From positions 124,001-188,000 of the forward strand of contig CAWBBL010000009.1 in assembly GCA_963786985.1 (NCBI GenBank): DNA of 64,000 nt. The letters run 5' to 3'. The stretch comes from Desertimonas sp963786985 (GTDB lineage: Bacteria > Actinomycetota > Acidimicrobiia > Acidimicrobiales > Ilumatobacteraceae). Position numbers and translations under genes: made by a program. Of the stretch, positions 32,221-41,343 are shown piece by piece (within the stretch, counting starts at the first letter, position 1; each line of letters starts with the position of its first letter). Under the pieces are notes generated by a model that worked only from the letters and a program-made list of their open reading frames with translations, was not told the DNA's origin and ran no database searches.

Positions 32221-33224
32221 GTCGATGCCCTCCGCGGCTTGCCGCCGAGGGCCCGGCGGTCGTCGACGATCTCCAACGTGGTCCGGGCCAGCTGCCAGAG
32301 CACGAGGGCGATCACGCCGAACGCCGGCACCCAGTAGAGGCGCCGCTTCGTGTCGCGTTCTCCGGCGTAGATCGTGCCGATCTGCCCGGCCGCGTCATCA
32401 GCGATCTGCTCGACGTCGTCCGGCACCGTCCGATGGCTGTAGGTGACGGCGAGCTCGTCGGCGACCTTGGCGAGATTGGCCTCGTCGATCCGCGAGATGG
32501 CGTCCGTGCCGGTTTCGTAGTCGTGGATGAACAGGTCGGACACCTCGTCGCGTCCGACGTACACGTGCATCCGGGCCCCTTCGTCAGTTCCGTAGCCGAG
32601 CACGGCGCCACCGGCCACGGCGGCGTCGAGACGTTCGAACGACCGTGGCGCCGGCTGCACGGTCTGCTCCCCGTCGGACATCAGAAAGATCACGTCGTAG
32701 CCGCCGCCGGGGCCCGAGCGGGGGAGCAGTTGGCGCAGTGTCGGCAACGGCTCGTCGAGCCGAGTGCCCTGGGCGTACTGCGTCCACTCCTGGCGGAGTA
32801 GCGCGGCTGCCGAATCGAGGGCGCCGCGGTCGGTCGTCCACGGGACGATCACGCGGGTTTTCGAGTTGAACGTCACGAGCGCGAAGTGGGCACCGGGGAA
32901 CTCGTCGGCGAGCGCCGGGATGTCGTGGCGGACCCCCGCAAGCCGCGGTTCGTCGCCGTTGTAGTCCTGCGCCGCCATGCTCCCGGTGGTGTCGACGACG
33001 AACAGCACGTTGGCATCAGAGCGCTTGACCGACGCTCGGCCCCCGCCGATCGCCGGGTCGGCGGCGACGAGGAGGAGCAAGATCCCCATGGCTGACCAGC
33101 GCACGACGCCTGGGCGTGTTGGCGTACCACGACGGACCCAGACGCGCACGGCGATCGCCCCGCCAACGGCCAGTGCCACGAGAAGCGGCCACGGCACCAA
33201 CGGATCGAACGTCAGATCACTCAT
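32217..33224 (-). CDS. VWA-domain membrane protein, second of two
   Basis: The 335-residue protein starts at ATG 33224, overlapping the upstream VWA stop (ATGA). Two N-terminal membrane helices are followed by a von Willebrand A domain with an intact MIDAS (VDTTGSMAAQD, Thr at VTFNSKT, Asp at FLMSDGEQT). A C-terminal membrane helix (YWVPAFGVIALVLWQLA) ends the protein. This is the BatB arrangement; such proteins are thought to assemble or quality-control envelope complexes with MoxR ATPases. Confidence 0.85.
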   Translation of the reverse strand: MSDLTFDPLVPWPLLVALAVGGAIAVRVWVRRGTPTRPGVVRWSAMGILLLLVAADPAIGGGRASVKRSDANVLFVVDTTGSMAAQDYNGDEPRLAGVRHDIPALADEFPGAHFALVTFNSKTRVIVPWTTDRGALDSAAALLRQEWTQYAQGTRLDEPLPTLRQLLPRSGPGGGYDVIFLMSDGEQTVQPAPRSFERLDAAVAGGAVLGYGTDEGARMHVYVGRDEVSDLFIHDYETGTDAISRIDEANLAKVADELAVTYSHRTVPDDVEQIADDAAGQIGTIYAGERDTKRRLYWVPAFGVIALVLWQLARTTLEIVDDRRALGGKPRRAST

Positions 33225-34192
33225 CGCCGCAATGCCCATCCAACCGCCAACAGTGCCCCGAGGCCGGCGAAGCAGGCGACGATCCACGTCGTCGGACGGT
33301 CGTCGGCCACTGTTTCGGGGGGTACATCGAGTCGGCTGGCCTCCAGCCGGCCGACCTCGGCGACGACGTCGGCGGTGGTCGACCGACCATCCGTCTCGAA
33401 GAACGCCCCACCTGTCGACTCAGCCGCCTCCCGCAGCTCGGCTGCGTTGGACGCGGTGATCCGATCGGCGGCGGCGATCGCGTAGACCCGGATGTCTCGC
33501 TCGCTGACGAGCTCGGCCGCGGCCGAGAGCTGCAGGATCGGCTCGCCGGCGAGGGCGTTGTCGGTGGCGAAGACGATCGAGCGTGACCGCCCGCGATCGT
33601 CGGAGTCGAACCGCATCGCGCAGGAGGCCAGGCCGTCGCCGATCAACGACGTTCCGCCCTCCTCGGTGCCCTCGACGAACGAACGCTTGCGTTGGGCGAG
33701 CGATGTCGCTGCATCGGCGAGCGTGGTCTCGATGAACTCGGCATCGTCGGTGAGGGGGAACACGGTGATTGCCGAACCGTTGAAGATCGTCAGTCCGATG
33801 CGCTCGCCGCGCAGCCCGGCGGCCAGCTCGGCGAACTGTCGCAGGACGATGGCGTCGAGCTCGTTCATCGACGTCGAGACGTCGAGACAGAGCATCACGT
33901 CACGGTTGCGGACGTCGCGCTCCAGCTGGCGGTCGGTCACCGGACGCATCGTCAATCCGACGGCTGCCAAGCCGACGATCGACAGTGCGGCGACCTCGCC
34001 GCCGAGGAGCAGGTGATAGCGCCGACGGAGCCGCCGGAACACTGGCGACGCCTCGGCATGGTGGACGTTGGCGATCGTCAGGTCGTCGGGCGGCGGCGGG
34101 CGACGCCGGCGGCGCACGGCCGTCCCCACGACGACGACCGCCATGGCGACGGCGGCCAGTGCACTGACCAGGCCGACCCACGGCTGGATCAT
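33221..34192 (-). CDS. VWA-domain membrane protein, first of two
   Basis: The 323-residue protein starts at ATG 34192 (MIQPWVGLVSALAAVAMAVV). It has N-terminal membrane helices, an extracytoplasmic or cytoplasmic VWA domain with MIDAS residues CLDVSTSMNEL, TIFNGSA and FATDNAL, and a C-terminal helix. An upstream in-frame start at 34249 would read through a repeat-like segment and is less likely. It is BatA-like and lies in the operon between the DUF4381-like protein and the second VWA protein. Confidence 0.83.
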   Translation of the reverse strand: MIQPWVGLVSALAAVAMAVVVVGTAVRRRRRPPPPDDLTIANVHHAEASPVFRRLRRRYHLLLGGEVAALSIVGLAAVGLTMRPVTDRQLERDVRNRDVMLCLDVSTSMNELDAIVLRQFAELAAGLRGERIGLTIFNGSAITVFPLTDDAEFIETTLADAATSLAQRKRSFVEGTEEGGTSLIGDGLASCAMRFDSDDRGRSRSIVFATDNALAGEPILQLSAAAELVSERDIRVYAIAAADRITASNAAELREAAESTGGAFFETDGRSTTADVVAEVGRLEASRLDVPPETVADDRPTTWIVACFAGLGALLAVGWALRR

Positions 34193-34295
34193 CTGGCGGA
34201 CCCCGTTGCGCTCACCATTCTTCCCGGGGGCTGCGCCCCCGAACCCCATCGCCGGCAGGCTCGCTGGCGCTCGCGCCGCCGGTGGCTCGCTGCGC
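34193..34295. repeat. Palindrome-rich gap inside the VWA operon
   Basis: It contains CCGGGGGCTGCGCCCCCG and CGGCAGGCTCGCTGGCGCTCG. The second resembles the TCGCTGGCGCTCG core of the dispersed intergenic repeats. The other genes in this operon overlap or nearly touch, so this 103-base insert stands out. Confidence 0.5.
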
Positions 34296-34769
34296 TCACC
34301 ATGCCTCGATCAGCTGACGGGCGACGGCGACCGACGTCGGCGGGTCGGACGTCGGCTGCTCCATGAACTGTGGCGGTTGGTAGTGAGCAATCACCCCGGC
34401 GGCCTCATCGAGGCCGGCCGCCCGCAGGTCGACCGCCGTCATGGCCAGCGCTCCCGGAGCGCCGTGCTCGTCGGCGTAACGACGTACCGTTCGACTCAGG
34501 GCGTGGTGCAACTGGCGCTCCGTGATTGCGCCGTCGGCGAACTGTTGATACGCGGCATCGATCTCGGCGAGGTAGCGGCCCTTGACCGTGAGGCGGACCT
34601 GTCGCGCCCTGGCGTCGGCGTCGGGGACGGCATGGAGCATCCACACGACGAGAGCGATCGTCAGCAGGCCGGCGGCGATCCCGAGGGCCAGCCACATCCC
34701 GCTGTGGGCGAGCGGCGGGAACAGGTTGTCGTCGGCGGGGACGAACGTGGTCGGCGGTCCGCCGTCCAC
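34296..34769 (-). CDS. Small membrane protein of the MoxR/VWA operon (DUF4381-like)
   Basis: The 157-residue protein has one membrane helix (MWLALGIAAGLLTIALVVWM, about residues 25-44) and a cytoplasmic helical domain (YLAEIDAAYQQFADGAITER, then LHHALSRTVRRYADEHGAPG). This matches the DUF4381-type component found between DUF58 and VWA genes in Bat-like operons. Function is inferred from position only. Confidence 0.6.
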   Translation of the reverse strand: MDGGPPTTFVPADDNLFPPLAHSGMWLALGIAAGLLTIALVVWMLHAVPDADARARQVRLTVKGRYLAEIDAAYQQFADGAITERQLHHALSRTVRRYADEHGAPGALAMTAVDLRAAGLDEAAGVIAHYQPPQFMEQPTSDPPTSVAVARQLIEAW

Positions 34770-34775
34770 GGCGAT

Positions 34776-35696
34776 TCAGCGCCTCGTGCGGCGATGTCGT
34801 TCGAGCAACTCGACGACGCCGGGAACAACGCTGGACTCACCGGACAAGCGGACGGCGGCAATCCCCAGGCGACCCAACGCGGTTGTCGTCGCCTCGGATC
34901 GCCGGCGCATCGTGGCCACGAGGTCGTCGTGCAACGTCTCGCTGTGGCGAAAGAACGCCGGCACCTGGGCGCCTGCGCCGACGACGTGGAGGTCCCGTCC
35001 GGCCAGCGCCGGATCGGTCATCGTCACGTCACCGACGCAGCAATAGAGCACCTCGTGCTGAGCGTCGAGACGTCGTAGAAGGACGCGACGCCGATCGGTC
35101 AGGTCGGTGTCATCGGCGATGATGACGAGGATCATCTGCCGACGAAGGTTCAGCGCGGCGTACTCGAGCAACACGTCGAGCTGCGATGGCAGACCGGCAG
35201 GGTCGATGGCGTCGTGGATCGTGCGCAGGATGCGCTCGATGTGCACGTCTCGAGACCCAGGTGGGATGTACTGGGCCCGGGCGGCGTTGCGGACCGTCGC
35301 CGTGCCGGGTGGCGCGGGGGCGGCGAGCAGCCCGACGAGATCGCCGTGACGGGTCGCCAGCTGGGCGACGACGCCGGCGGCGAACACGGCCACGTCGCGC
35401 TTGGTGCTCGTGGCATCGGCGAGCGCCGACATCGACTGGCCGGTGTCGACGACGAGGGTGATGGCGTGCTGGCGGGTCGCCACGAAGCGCTTGACGAGCG
35501 GTCGACCGCTGCGTGCCGTTGCCTTCCAGTCGAGGTCCTTGACATCGTCTCCCAGTACGTACTCGCGCAGGTCGTCGAAATCCATGCTGCGGCCCTTGTG
35601 GATCGAGCCGTGCTCGCCATCGAGCACGCTGCGCACCTTGCGATGGGCGCGCACCGCGGTCTTCGCCTTGACCTTGCGCAGCAACGAGGTGGGCAC
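34776..35696 (-). CDS. DUF58 domain protein
   Basis: The 306-residue protein carries the DUF58 signature GSIHKGRSMDFDDLREYVLG, then VKDLDWKATARSGRPLVKRF (about residues 30-71). A degenerate VWA-like fold follows (LVVDTGQSMSALADATSTKR). DUF58 proteins form a conserved trio with MoxR ATPases and VWA proteins. It lies 11 bases downstream of the MoxR gene and seven bases upstream of the DUF4381-like gene, in one transcript. Confidence 0.88.
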   Translation of the reverse strand: MPTSLLRKVKAKTAVRAHRKVRSVLDGEHGSIHKGRSMDFDDLREYVLGDDVKDLDWKATARSGRPLVKRFVATRQHAITLVVDTGQSMSALADATSTKRDVAVFAAGVVAQLATRHGDLVGLLAAPAPPGTATVRNAARAQYIPPGSRDVHIERILRTIHDAIDPAGLPSQLDVLLEYAALNLRRQMILVIIADDTDLTDRRRVLLRRLDAQHEVLYCCVGDVTMTDPALAGRDLHVVGAGAQVPAFFRHSETLHDDLVATMRRRSEATTTALGRLGIAAVRLSGESSVVPGVVELLERHRRTRR

Positions 35697-35707
35697 GACT
35701 CCTGCTC

Positions 35708-36769
35708 CTACGGCGAGGGGATGACGGCGAACACCGCGTCGATGATGTCCTCGACACGGATTCCGTCGGCGATCGCTTGGAACCCGAGGTGCAGGCGGTG
35801 GCGGAACACGGCGTGGCGGAGGGCGCGCAGGTCGTCGGGGATGACGAACGTGCGTCCCTGCATCAAGGCATGGGCCCGGCCCACCTGTTGCAGGGCGATC
35901 GCGCCTCGTGGGCTGGCCCCGAACTCGACGTACTCGGCGAGCGCCGGGTCGATCACCTCGCCGAGGCGTCGCGTCGCCTGGGTGATGGCGACGGCGTAGC
36001 GCTTGATCGACTCGTCGACGTAGACCCTCGACGCCAGCTCGATGAGGAACCCGACGTCCTCCAGATCGACGACTGGCTGCAGATCCGGTGCCCTCGTGCC
36101 GAGCACACCGCGATCGATGCGCTCGAGCACTTCGAGCTCCTCGTCGGCGGAGGGGTAGTCGATCACGTCCTTCAGCAGAAAACGGTCGAGCTGCGCCTCG
36201 GGGAGGATGTACGTGCCCTCCTCCTCGATCGGGTTCTGCGTGGCGAGGACCATGAACGGCGCCGGCAGCGGGTACATCACACCGCCGATCGACGTCTGGC
36301 GCTCCTGCATCGCTTCCAACATCGCGCTTTGTGTCTTGGCGCTCGACCTGTTGATCTCATCGAGGAGCACGAAGTTGGCGTGCACCGGACCGAGGCGGGT
36401 GTCGAACGTGACGGTGTGCGGGTCGTACACCTGCGTGCCGAGGATGTCGCTCGGCAACAGGTCAGGTGTGCACTGGATGCGTACGAACGAAGCGTTGACG
36501 GCGCAGGCCAGTGTCGCCGCCGCCGTCGTCTTGGCCAGGCCGGGGACGCTCTCGAGGAGAATGTGTCCCTCGGCGAGGAGCGTGACGACGAGTGTCGTGC
36601 GCAGCCGAGTCTGGCCGACGACCTTGGACTCGTACGCCCGGCCGAGACGGTCGAACAGCTCAGCCCCACGTTCCAGGTCCGCGTCGGTGATCGCCCCGGT
36701 CAGCGGTTCCGCGGCCGCGAGCGGCTCCCTATCGGGCACCACCGTCGTCGCTGGTGGATCGGTCTGCAT
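35708..36769 (-). CDS. MoxR-family AAA+ ATPase
   Basis: The 353-residue protein has Walker A HILLESVPGLAKTT, Walker B NFVLLDEINR, sensor 1 MVLATQNPIE and the MoxR-typical GTYILPEAQLDRFLLK. MoxR ATPases are chaperones that mature VWA-linked complexes. ATG 36769 was chosen, with AAAGGGGGC upstream; an in-frame extension to 36844 lacks support. It is the first gene of the six-gene reverse-strand operon 36769-31483. Confidence 0.92.
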   Translation of the reverse strand: MQTDPPATTVVPDREPLAAAEPLTGAITDADLERGAELFDRLGRAYESKVVGQTRLRTTLVVTLLAEGHILLESVPGLAKTTAAATLACAVNASFVRIQCTPDLLPSDILGTQVYDPHTVTFDTRLGPVHANFVLLDEINRSSAKTQSAMLEAMQERQTSIGGVMYPLPAPFMVLATQNPIEEEGTYILPEAQLDRFLLKDVIDYPSADEELEVLERIDRGVLGTRAPDLQPVVDLEDVGFLIELASRVYVDESIKRYAVAITQATRRLGEVIDPALAEYVEFGASPRGAIALQQVGRAHALMQGRTFVIPDDLRALRHAVFRHRLHLGFQAIADGIRVEDIIDAVFAVIPSP

Positions 36770-36905
36770 CGTCAAGCCCAGCCCCCTTTCGCGGAACACT
36801 ATTGTGGAGCAGCGCGATTGCCTCCGTGTGCCTGGCGGGGACATCGAGCAAGTACGTTCCAGCCTCGCAACGACAGGCCGGCAACGGCGGCGACCAGGGG
36901 GTGGC

Positions 36906-37766
36906 GTGACCGCATCACAGCAGGTAGACGAGTCGGCGGACGAGCAGAGGTCGCGTCGTCATGGCGACGACTATCTGGTCAGCGCCGCCGACAAGGTGTT
37001 GTTCCAACGCGACGGCTTCGTGCACCTCGAGGGGGTCTTGTCGGAGGACGAGCTGGTCGGGATCGAAGAGGTCTACGACAGGTTCCTGCGCGGGGAGATC
37101 GCCGTCGCCGGCAAGGACCTCAACGACATGACGACCGGTGAGCATGGCAGCGATCCATCCCGGTACGCGATCGTCAACGTGATGGTGCCGCGCCGCTACT
37201 ACCCCGCGTGGCAGGGCAATCTCTTCGAGCGCCGGGCGGCGAGCATCGCCCGGCAGCTGTGCGGCGAGGGCATGGTCATCGACTTCGATCAGCTCCTCGC
37301 CAAGCAGCCGGGTCGCGACGACGCCGTGTTCGCCTGGCATCAGGATCAGGCGTATTGGATCGAGACGGATGACCGGCGGACGGCGACGTGCTGGTTGGCC
37401 GTCGACGACTCGACGGTGGAGAACGGGTGCATGCAGTTCCTCCCGGGCAGCCACCGCGAGGCGGTACGACCGCATCACCCGTTGCACGGCGATCGCGACG
37501 CAAGTCACACGCTGGTCACTCACCTGCGCCCCGGGGACGTCATGCGCCACGTGCCGATTCGCCGCGGCGACATCACCGTGCACAGCGAGGGCGTGTTGCA
37601 CGGTTCCGGCGGCAATACCTCGAAGGACTCGTGGCGCCGGGCCTACATCGTCGCCTTTCGCTCGCAGAGCACGGTCGAGGCCGAACGGGCTCGCGGGTTC
37701 ACCCACTCGCACAACGACGACGTCGGCGTGCTCGACCAGGTCGACGGGTTGACTGTCGAACCGTGA
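36906..37766 (+). CDS. Phytanoyl-CoA dioxygenase (PhyH) family protein
   Basis: The 286-residue Fe(II)/2-oxoglutarate dioxygenase has the iron-binding HxD in FAWHQDQAYW (about residue 145) and the distal His in EGVLHGSGGN (about residue 232). The 2-oxoglutarate-binding Arg is probably in SWRRAYIVAF. ENGCMQFLPGSHRE is a family hallmark. The substrate is unknown; relatives hydroxylate lipids, amino acids and natural products. The start is GTG 36906. Its stop overlaps the start of a sensor kinase (GTGA), an unusual pairing. Confidence 0.85.
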   Translation: MTASQQVDESADEQRSRRHGDDYLVSAADKVLFQRDGFVHLEGVLSEDELVGIEEVYDRFLRGEIAVAGKDLNDMTTGEHGSDPSRYAIVNVMVPRRYYPAWQGNLFERRAASIARQLCGEGMVIDFDQLLAKQPGRDDAVFAWHQDQAYWIETDDRRTATCWLAVDDSTVENGCMQFLPGSHREAVRPHHPLHGDRDASHTLVTHLRPGDVMRHVPIRRGDITVHSEGVLHGSGGNTSKDSWRRAYIVAFRSQSTVEAERARGFTHSHNDDVGVLDQVDGLTVEP

Positions 37767-39457
37767 GCACGTCGCCGGACGTTCACACGAACGTCGACCT
37801 CTACGCCGCCCTCCTGCAGGGCCGGATGCGCGGCGATGATGCCCTCGAGGCGAGCCAGAAGCTGCTGCAGGTGTTGATGGACTCCTCGGCCAACGCCGTG
37901 TTCTGGAAGGACCGGCAGTCCCGATATCTCGGTTGCAATCGCGTCTTCGCCGCCTTCGCCGGTACCGAACCCGACGACCTCATCGGCAAGTCGGACCGTG
38001 ACATGCCGTGGGCCGACGACGCCGAGTTCGGCGCCGATTGGTTCATCGACTGGGACTCCCACGTCGCCGAGACCGGCGAGCCGGTGGTCGGCATCGTCGA
38101 ACGGCTGCGCCGGGCGAGCGGCGATCTGCGCTGGGTCGAGACGCAGAAGGTCCCGCTCCGTGACCTCGACGGCGAAGTGATCGGGATTCTCGGCACGTTC
38201 GAGGACGTCACCGAGCGGCGGGCCGCCGAGGAACGTCTCAACGGGACGCTCAAGGACCTCGACAAGCGCGTTCAGCAGCGAACTCGTGATCTCGAACGAG
38301 CCATCGAGAGTCTCCGTCGGGAGGTCGACGACCGCGTCCGGGTGCAGGCCGAGGAACGTCAGCAGCGGGCGTACGCCGAGGCCTTGCGCGACACGGCGAG
38401 CGCGATGTCCAAGACGCTCGATGCCAACGAGGTCATGGAACAGGTGCTCATCGGTGTCGAGCGACTCGTGTCCAACGACCTCACCGCCATCATGCTGGTG
38501 GGCGCCGACGAGCGGTTGGAGATCGCCCGCTGCCGGGTGGGCTTCGGGTACCCGAAGCCGTCCGAGGGCGAGAGCGGTTCACCAGCCGTCGAGTCACTCA
38601 CGGTCGTCCGCCAGCTGCACGACGATCGGGACTCGGTGATCATCGATGAGCCGTCGCACGCCCTCGGCCCCGCCGGCTCGGTGCTCGGGGCGGCGCTGCA
38701 GGTCGGCGACCGGCGGATCGGGTTCGTCGTCCTCGAGAGCGTCACCAAGGGCTTTTTCACGACAGCTCACGCCGAGCGGTTGCGGGCGATCGCCGACCAG
38801 GCGGCGGCGGCGATCTCCAATGCCCGGCTCGTCGGACAGGCGAGCGAGCTGGCCGCCGCCGAGGAGCGCCAACGGTTGTCACGTGAGCTGCACGACGCCG
38901 TCAACCAGACGCTGTGGACGGCGTCGCTCACCGCCGACAGCCTGTTGCGCGACGTCGAGGCGGGCTCGGAGCTGCAGCGCCGGCTGCAACGACTGCGCAC
39001 CTTGACGAGCGGCGCCCAGGCCGAGATGCGTACGCTCCTGCTCGAGTTGCGGCCGCAGGAGCTCGTCGAGGTCGATCTCCACGAGCTGCTCGGCCATCTC
39101 GTGGCGGCGATGGAGGCCCGCAAGAAGATGGAGGTGAACGTCGACGTCGAGCCGGTCGAGCTGGAGCCGACGCAACGCGTCGCGTTCTACCGCATCGCCC
39201 AAGAGGCGCTCACCAACATCACTCGGCACTCGGCGGCCACCATCGTCTCGTTGACGCTCAAGCAGCACAACGCCGCGACGTCGTCCCGCGGCGTCGAGTT
39301 GCGCGTCGTCGACAATGGACGCGGATTCGATGTCGACAACGTCTCGCCGGGACATCTCGGTTTGTCGATCATGCGCGAGCGGGCCGAGGCGATCGGTGCC
39401 GAGCTGGTGCTGCGCGCCGCGCCGGGGCACGGCACTGATCTGACCGTGCGGACGTGA
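37763..39457 (+). CDS. PAS-GAF sensor histidine kinase, NarL type
   Basis: The 564-residue cytosolic kinase has an N-terminal PAS domain (about residues 30-155: VFWKDRQSRYLGCNRVFAAF to GTFEDVTERR). A coiled coil (DKRVQQRTRDLERAIESLRR) and a GAF domain (about 210-360) follow. HisKA_3 has phospho-His in RQRLSRELHDAVNQTLW, and the HATPase has VAFYRIAQEALTNITRHS and VDNGRGFD. No membrane helix is seen, so it senses an internal signal. It is translationally coupled to PhyH upstream and to the LuxR regulator downstream by GTGA overlaps. Confidence 0.92.
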   Translation: MSTSPDVHTNVDLYAALLQGRMRGDDALEASQKLLQVLMDSSANAVFWKDRQSRYLGCNRVFAAFAGTEPDDLIGKSDRDMPWADDAEFGADWFIDWDSHVAETGEPVVGIVERLRRASGDLRWVETQKVPLRDLDGEVIGILGTFEDVTERRAAEERLNGTLKDLDKRVQQRTRDLERAIESLRREVDDRVRVQAEERQQRAYAEALRDTASAMSKTLDANEVMEQVLIGVERLVSNDLTAIMLVGADERLEIARCRVGFGYPKPSEGESGSPAVESLTVVRQLHDDRDSVIIDEPSHALGPAGSVLGAALQVGDRRIGFVVLESVTKGFFTTAHAERLRAIADQAAAAISNARLVGQASELAAAEERQRLSRELHDAVNQTLWTASLTADSLLRDVEAGSELQRRLQRLRTLTSGAQAEMRTLLLELRPQELVEVDLHELLGHLVAAMEARKKMEVNVDVEPVELEPTQRVAFYRIAQEALTNITRHSAATIVSLTLKQHNAATSSRGVELRVVDNGRGFDVDNVSPGHLGLSIMRERAEAIGAELVLRAAPGHGTDLTVRT

Positions 39458-40077
39458 GCGTGATCACGGTGCTCGTCGTCGACGACCATGACCTTCTCCG
39501 TGAGGGAGTCAGCTCGTGTCTGTCGGCCTTCGACGATCTCGAGGTGGTCGGCGAATCGGCCAGCGGCGAGGAGGGACTCGAGGCGGCGAGCCGGCTGCGA
39601 CCCGACGTCGTCGTGATCGACTTGATCATGCCGGGGATCGGCGGTGTCGAGGCGATCAGGCGGCTGCGTGATGCCGACGAGTCGATCGGGCTCCTCGCCC
39701 TCAGCACGTTTGCCCACGGTGACTTGATTCGCGAGGCGATCGACGCCGGGGCGAGTGGCTACCTCGTCAAGTCGGTCGACACGGAGGGGTTGGCCCAGGC
39801 GGTCCGCGATGTCGCCGCCGGCCGCGGGTCGTTCTCCTCGGACGTGACGCGGGTGCTCGCCGCCGCACCGCGGAGTGCTGCCGACGTCACGGCGCGGTTC
39901 ACCGAGCGGGAGGCGGAGGTCGCCGAACTCGTCGCCCGCGGGCGGAGCAACGCCGACATCGCCGAGTCCCTCAACCTCAGCGTGTTCACGGTCAAGAATC
40001 ACGTCAGCAGCATTCTCATGAAACTGCAGGCCCAATCGCGCACCGAGGCGGCGGCGATCATCCTGCGCAGTCGGTGA
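39454..40077 (+). CDS. NarL/LuxR-family response regulator
   Basis: The 207-residue protein has a receiver domain with D10-D11, phospho-acceptor D56 (VVVIDLIMPG) and Lys in GYLVKSVD. The C-terminal LuxR helix-turn-helix reads FTEREAEVAELVARGRSNAD and SVFTVKNHVSSILMKL. It is the cognate regulator of the overlapping kinase gene. Targets are unknown. Confidence 0.93.
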   Translation: MSVITVLVVDDHDLLREGVSSCLSAFDDLEVVGESASGEEGLEAASRLRPDVVVIDLIMPGIGGVEAIRRLRDADESIGLLALSTFAHGDLIREAIDAGASGYLVKSVDTEGLAQAVRDVAAGRGSFSSDVTRVLAAAPRSAADVTARFTEREAEVAELVARGRSNADIAESLNLSVFTVKNHVSSILMKLQAQSRTEAAAIILRSR

Positions 40078-40088
40078 GCCTCCGCCGG

Positions 40089-41276
40089 TCAGGTCTGGAC
40101 GTCGCTCAGGTTGGCAAGGACGTCCGGCAAGACGTCGACGAGCACGGTCGCCGCGTCCCCGTCGCCGATCGGTTGTGAGTCGCTGACCAGCCAGGCTCCG
40201 ACCACCAGGCCATCGTCGCGCCACCACTCCGTGCAGAAGCGCAGGCCGGACTCGGAGACGCAGGTGCCGACGGTGAGGTCGCCAGGTTGGAGGTCGGCTG
40301 CCGAGCCGCCTTCGGCGATCCCGACCGAGGCGACGAATTCGTCGGCGGCCGCCGGGTCGCCGAAGTCGATCACGTCGACCCGGGCCTGGGGATCCGAACC
40401 GCCGCTGCAGGTGAGTCGGATCGGGACCGGGTCGAGATCATCCGGAAAGGTCACGGGCGTGAGGGACGCGTTCCAGTCGTCATCCACGTCGATGTCGAAC
40501 CCGACCGCGTCGAGTGCCGATTCGAAGTCGGGGCCGGTGATCGCCGGACAGTCCAGACGTTCGCCGTCAGACTCGATCGCCTCGGCATTGGCGCCCACGA
40601 ACTGGTGGAGTCCGGCGGTCGCCGCGTTGACCTCGATGTCCGACACGTCGGAGAGCGGATCGGCGACGTCGGTGGCTTCACCGGCGAGGTTGGCGACGAT
40701 CACGGGGACCAGACCACCGAGCACGGTCGACGCCGTGACCCGGTCGAAGTAGACGCGGTCGGTGACCAGCAGGTGAACCTCGAAGCCGTCCTGCTGCCAG
40801 AGCTCCTCGCAGATCGTCACGAAGCGGTCGGACTCGCAGGAACCGGTCGTCCCACCCGGGAGATCGGTCACCGTCAATGCCTCGCCGGTCGGCTCGCCGG
40901 CGTTGCTCGCCGGACGGTCGACGACGGTGAGCTCGACGTCGAATTGCGGAAAGGACGGGTCGTCCTCGAAGCCGAGGTGTGAGCCGGCACACGTGAGCCC
41001 GTCGGTGTCGCGGACCTCCAGCAGCCAGTCGTCCAGCGGAGTGTCGACGCCTGCCCGCTCGAAGGTCGTGTCGACAACGGCGACATCGATGAGCGGGCAG
41101 ACCACCACCTCGGCGGGGGCGACGTCGGACATCGCCACGATCAGGCGATCCAGTCCCTGCCGGGCGGCCGCGGTGTCGAGATCGCGGCCGCCTCCCGGAA
41201 GGTCGGTGCCCGGCGGCGCCGCGCCGGCTCCCGCAACCGCGGCGAGCAACGCGAAGTGAGCGACGTGGTGGAGCAT
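40089..41276 (-). CDS. Secreted protein with two homologous cysteine-bearing repeats, unknown function
   Basis: The 395-residue protein begins with a short signal peptide (MLHHVAHFALLAAVAGAGAA). Two halves align. The first runs from VVCPLIDVAVVDTTFERAGV to STVLGGLVPVIVANL. The second runs from LDCPAITGPDFESALDAVGF to ATVLVDVLPDVLANL. Each has paired cysteines and a C-(x)3-EW/EL-W-DDG-type motif (CEELWQQDGF; CTEWWRDDGL). The mature protein is very acidic. It belongs to no family I can name. It is divergent from a short secreted peptide gene starting 67 bases away. Confidence 0.7.
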   Translation of the reverse strand: MLHHVAHFALLAAVAGAGAAPPGTDLPGGGRDLDTAAARQGLDRLIVAMSDVAPAEVVVCPLIDVAVVDTTFERAGVDTPLDDWLLEVRDTDGLTCAGSHLGFEDDPSFPQFDVELTVVDRPASNAGEPTGEALTVTDLPGGTTGSCESDRFVTICEELWQQDGFEVHLLVTDRVYFDRVTASTVLGGLVPVIVANLAGEATDVADPLSDVSDIEVNAATAGLHQFVGANAEAIESDGERLDCPAITGPDFESALDAVGFDIDVDDDWNASLTPVTFPDDLDPVPIRLTCSGGSDPQARVDVIDFGDPAAADEFVASVGIAEGGSAADLQPGDLTVGTCVSESGLRFCTEWWRDDGLVVGAWLVSDSQPIGDGDAATVLVDVLPDVLANLSDVQT

Positions 41277-41343
41277 GGTGGGAACCCTCCGACGTTAGAT
41301 GCGACGTCGTGTATCTACGGGCCGTCTCCTGGATCAGGTGTGC

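Noticed and set aside
36207..36905. A long upstream extension of the PhyH frame
   Set aside because: It runs antisense through the MoxR gene; the GTG at 36906 gives the normal family length.
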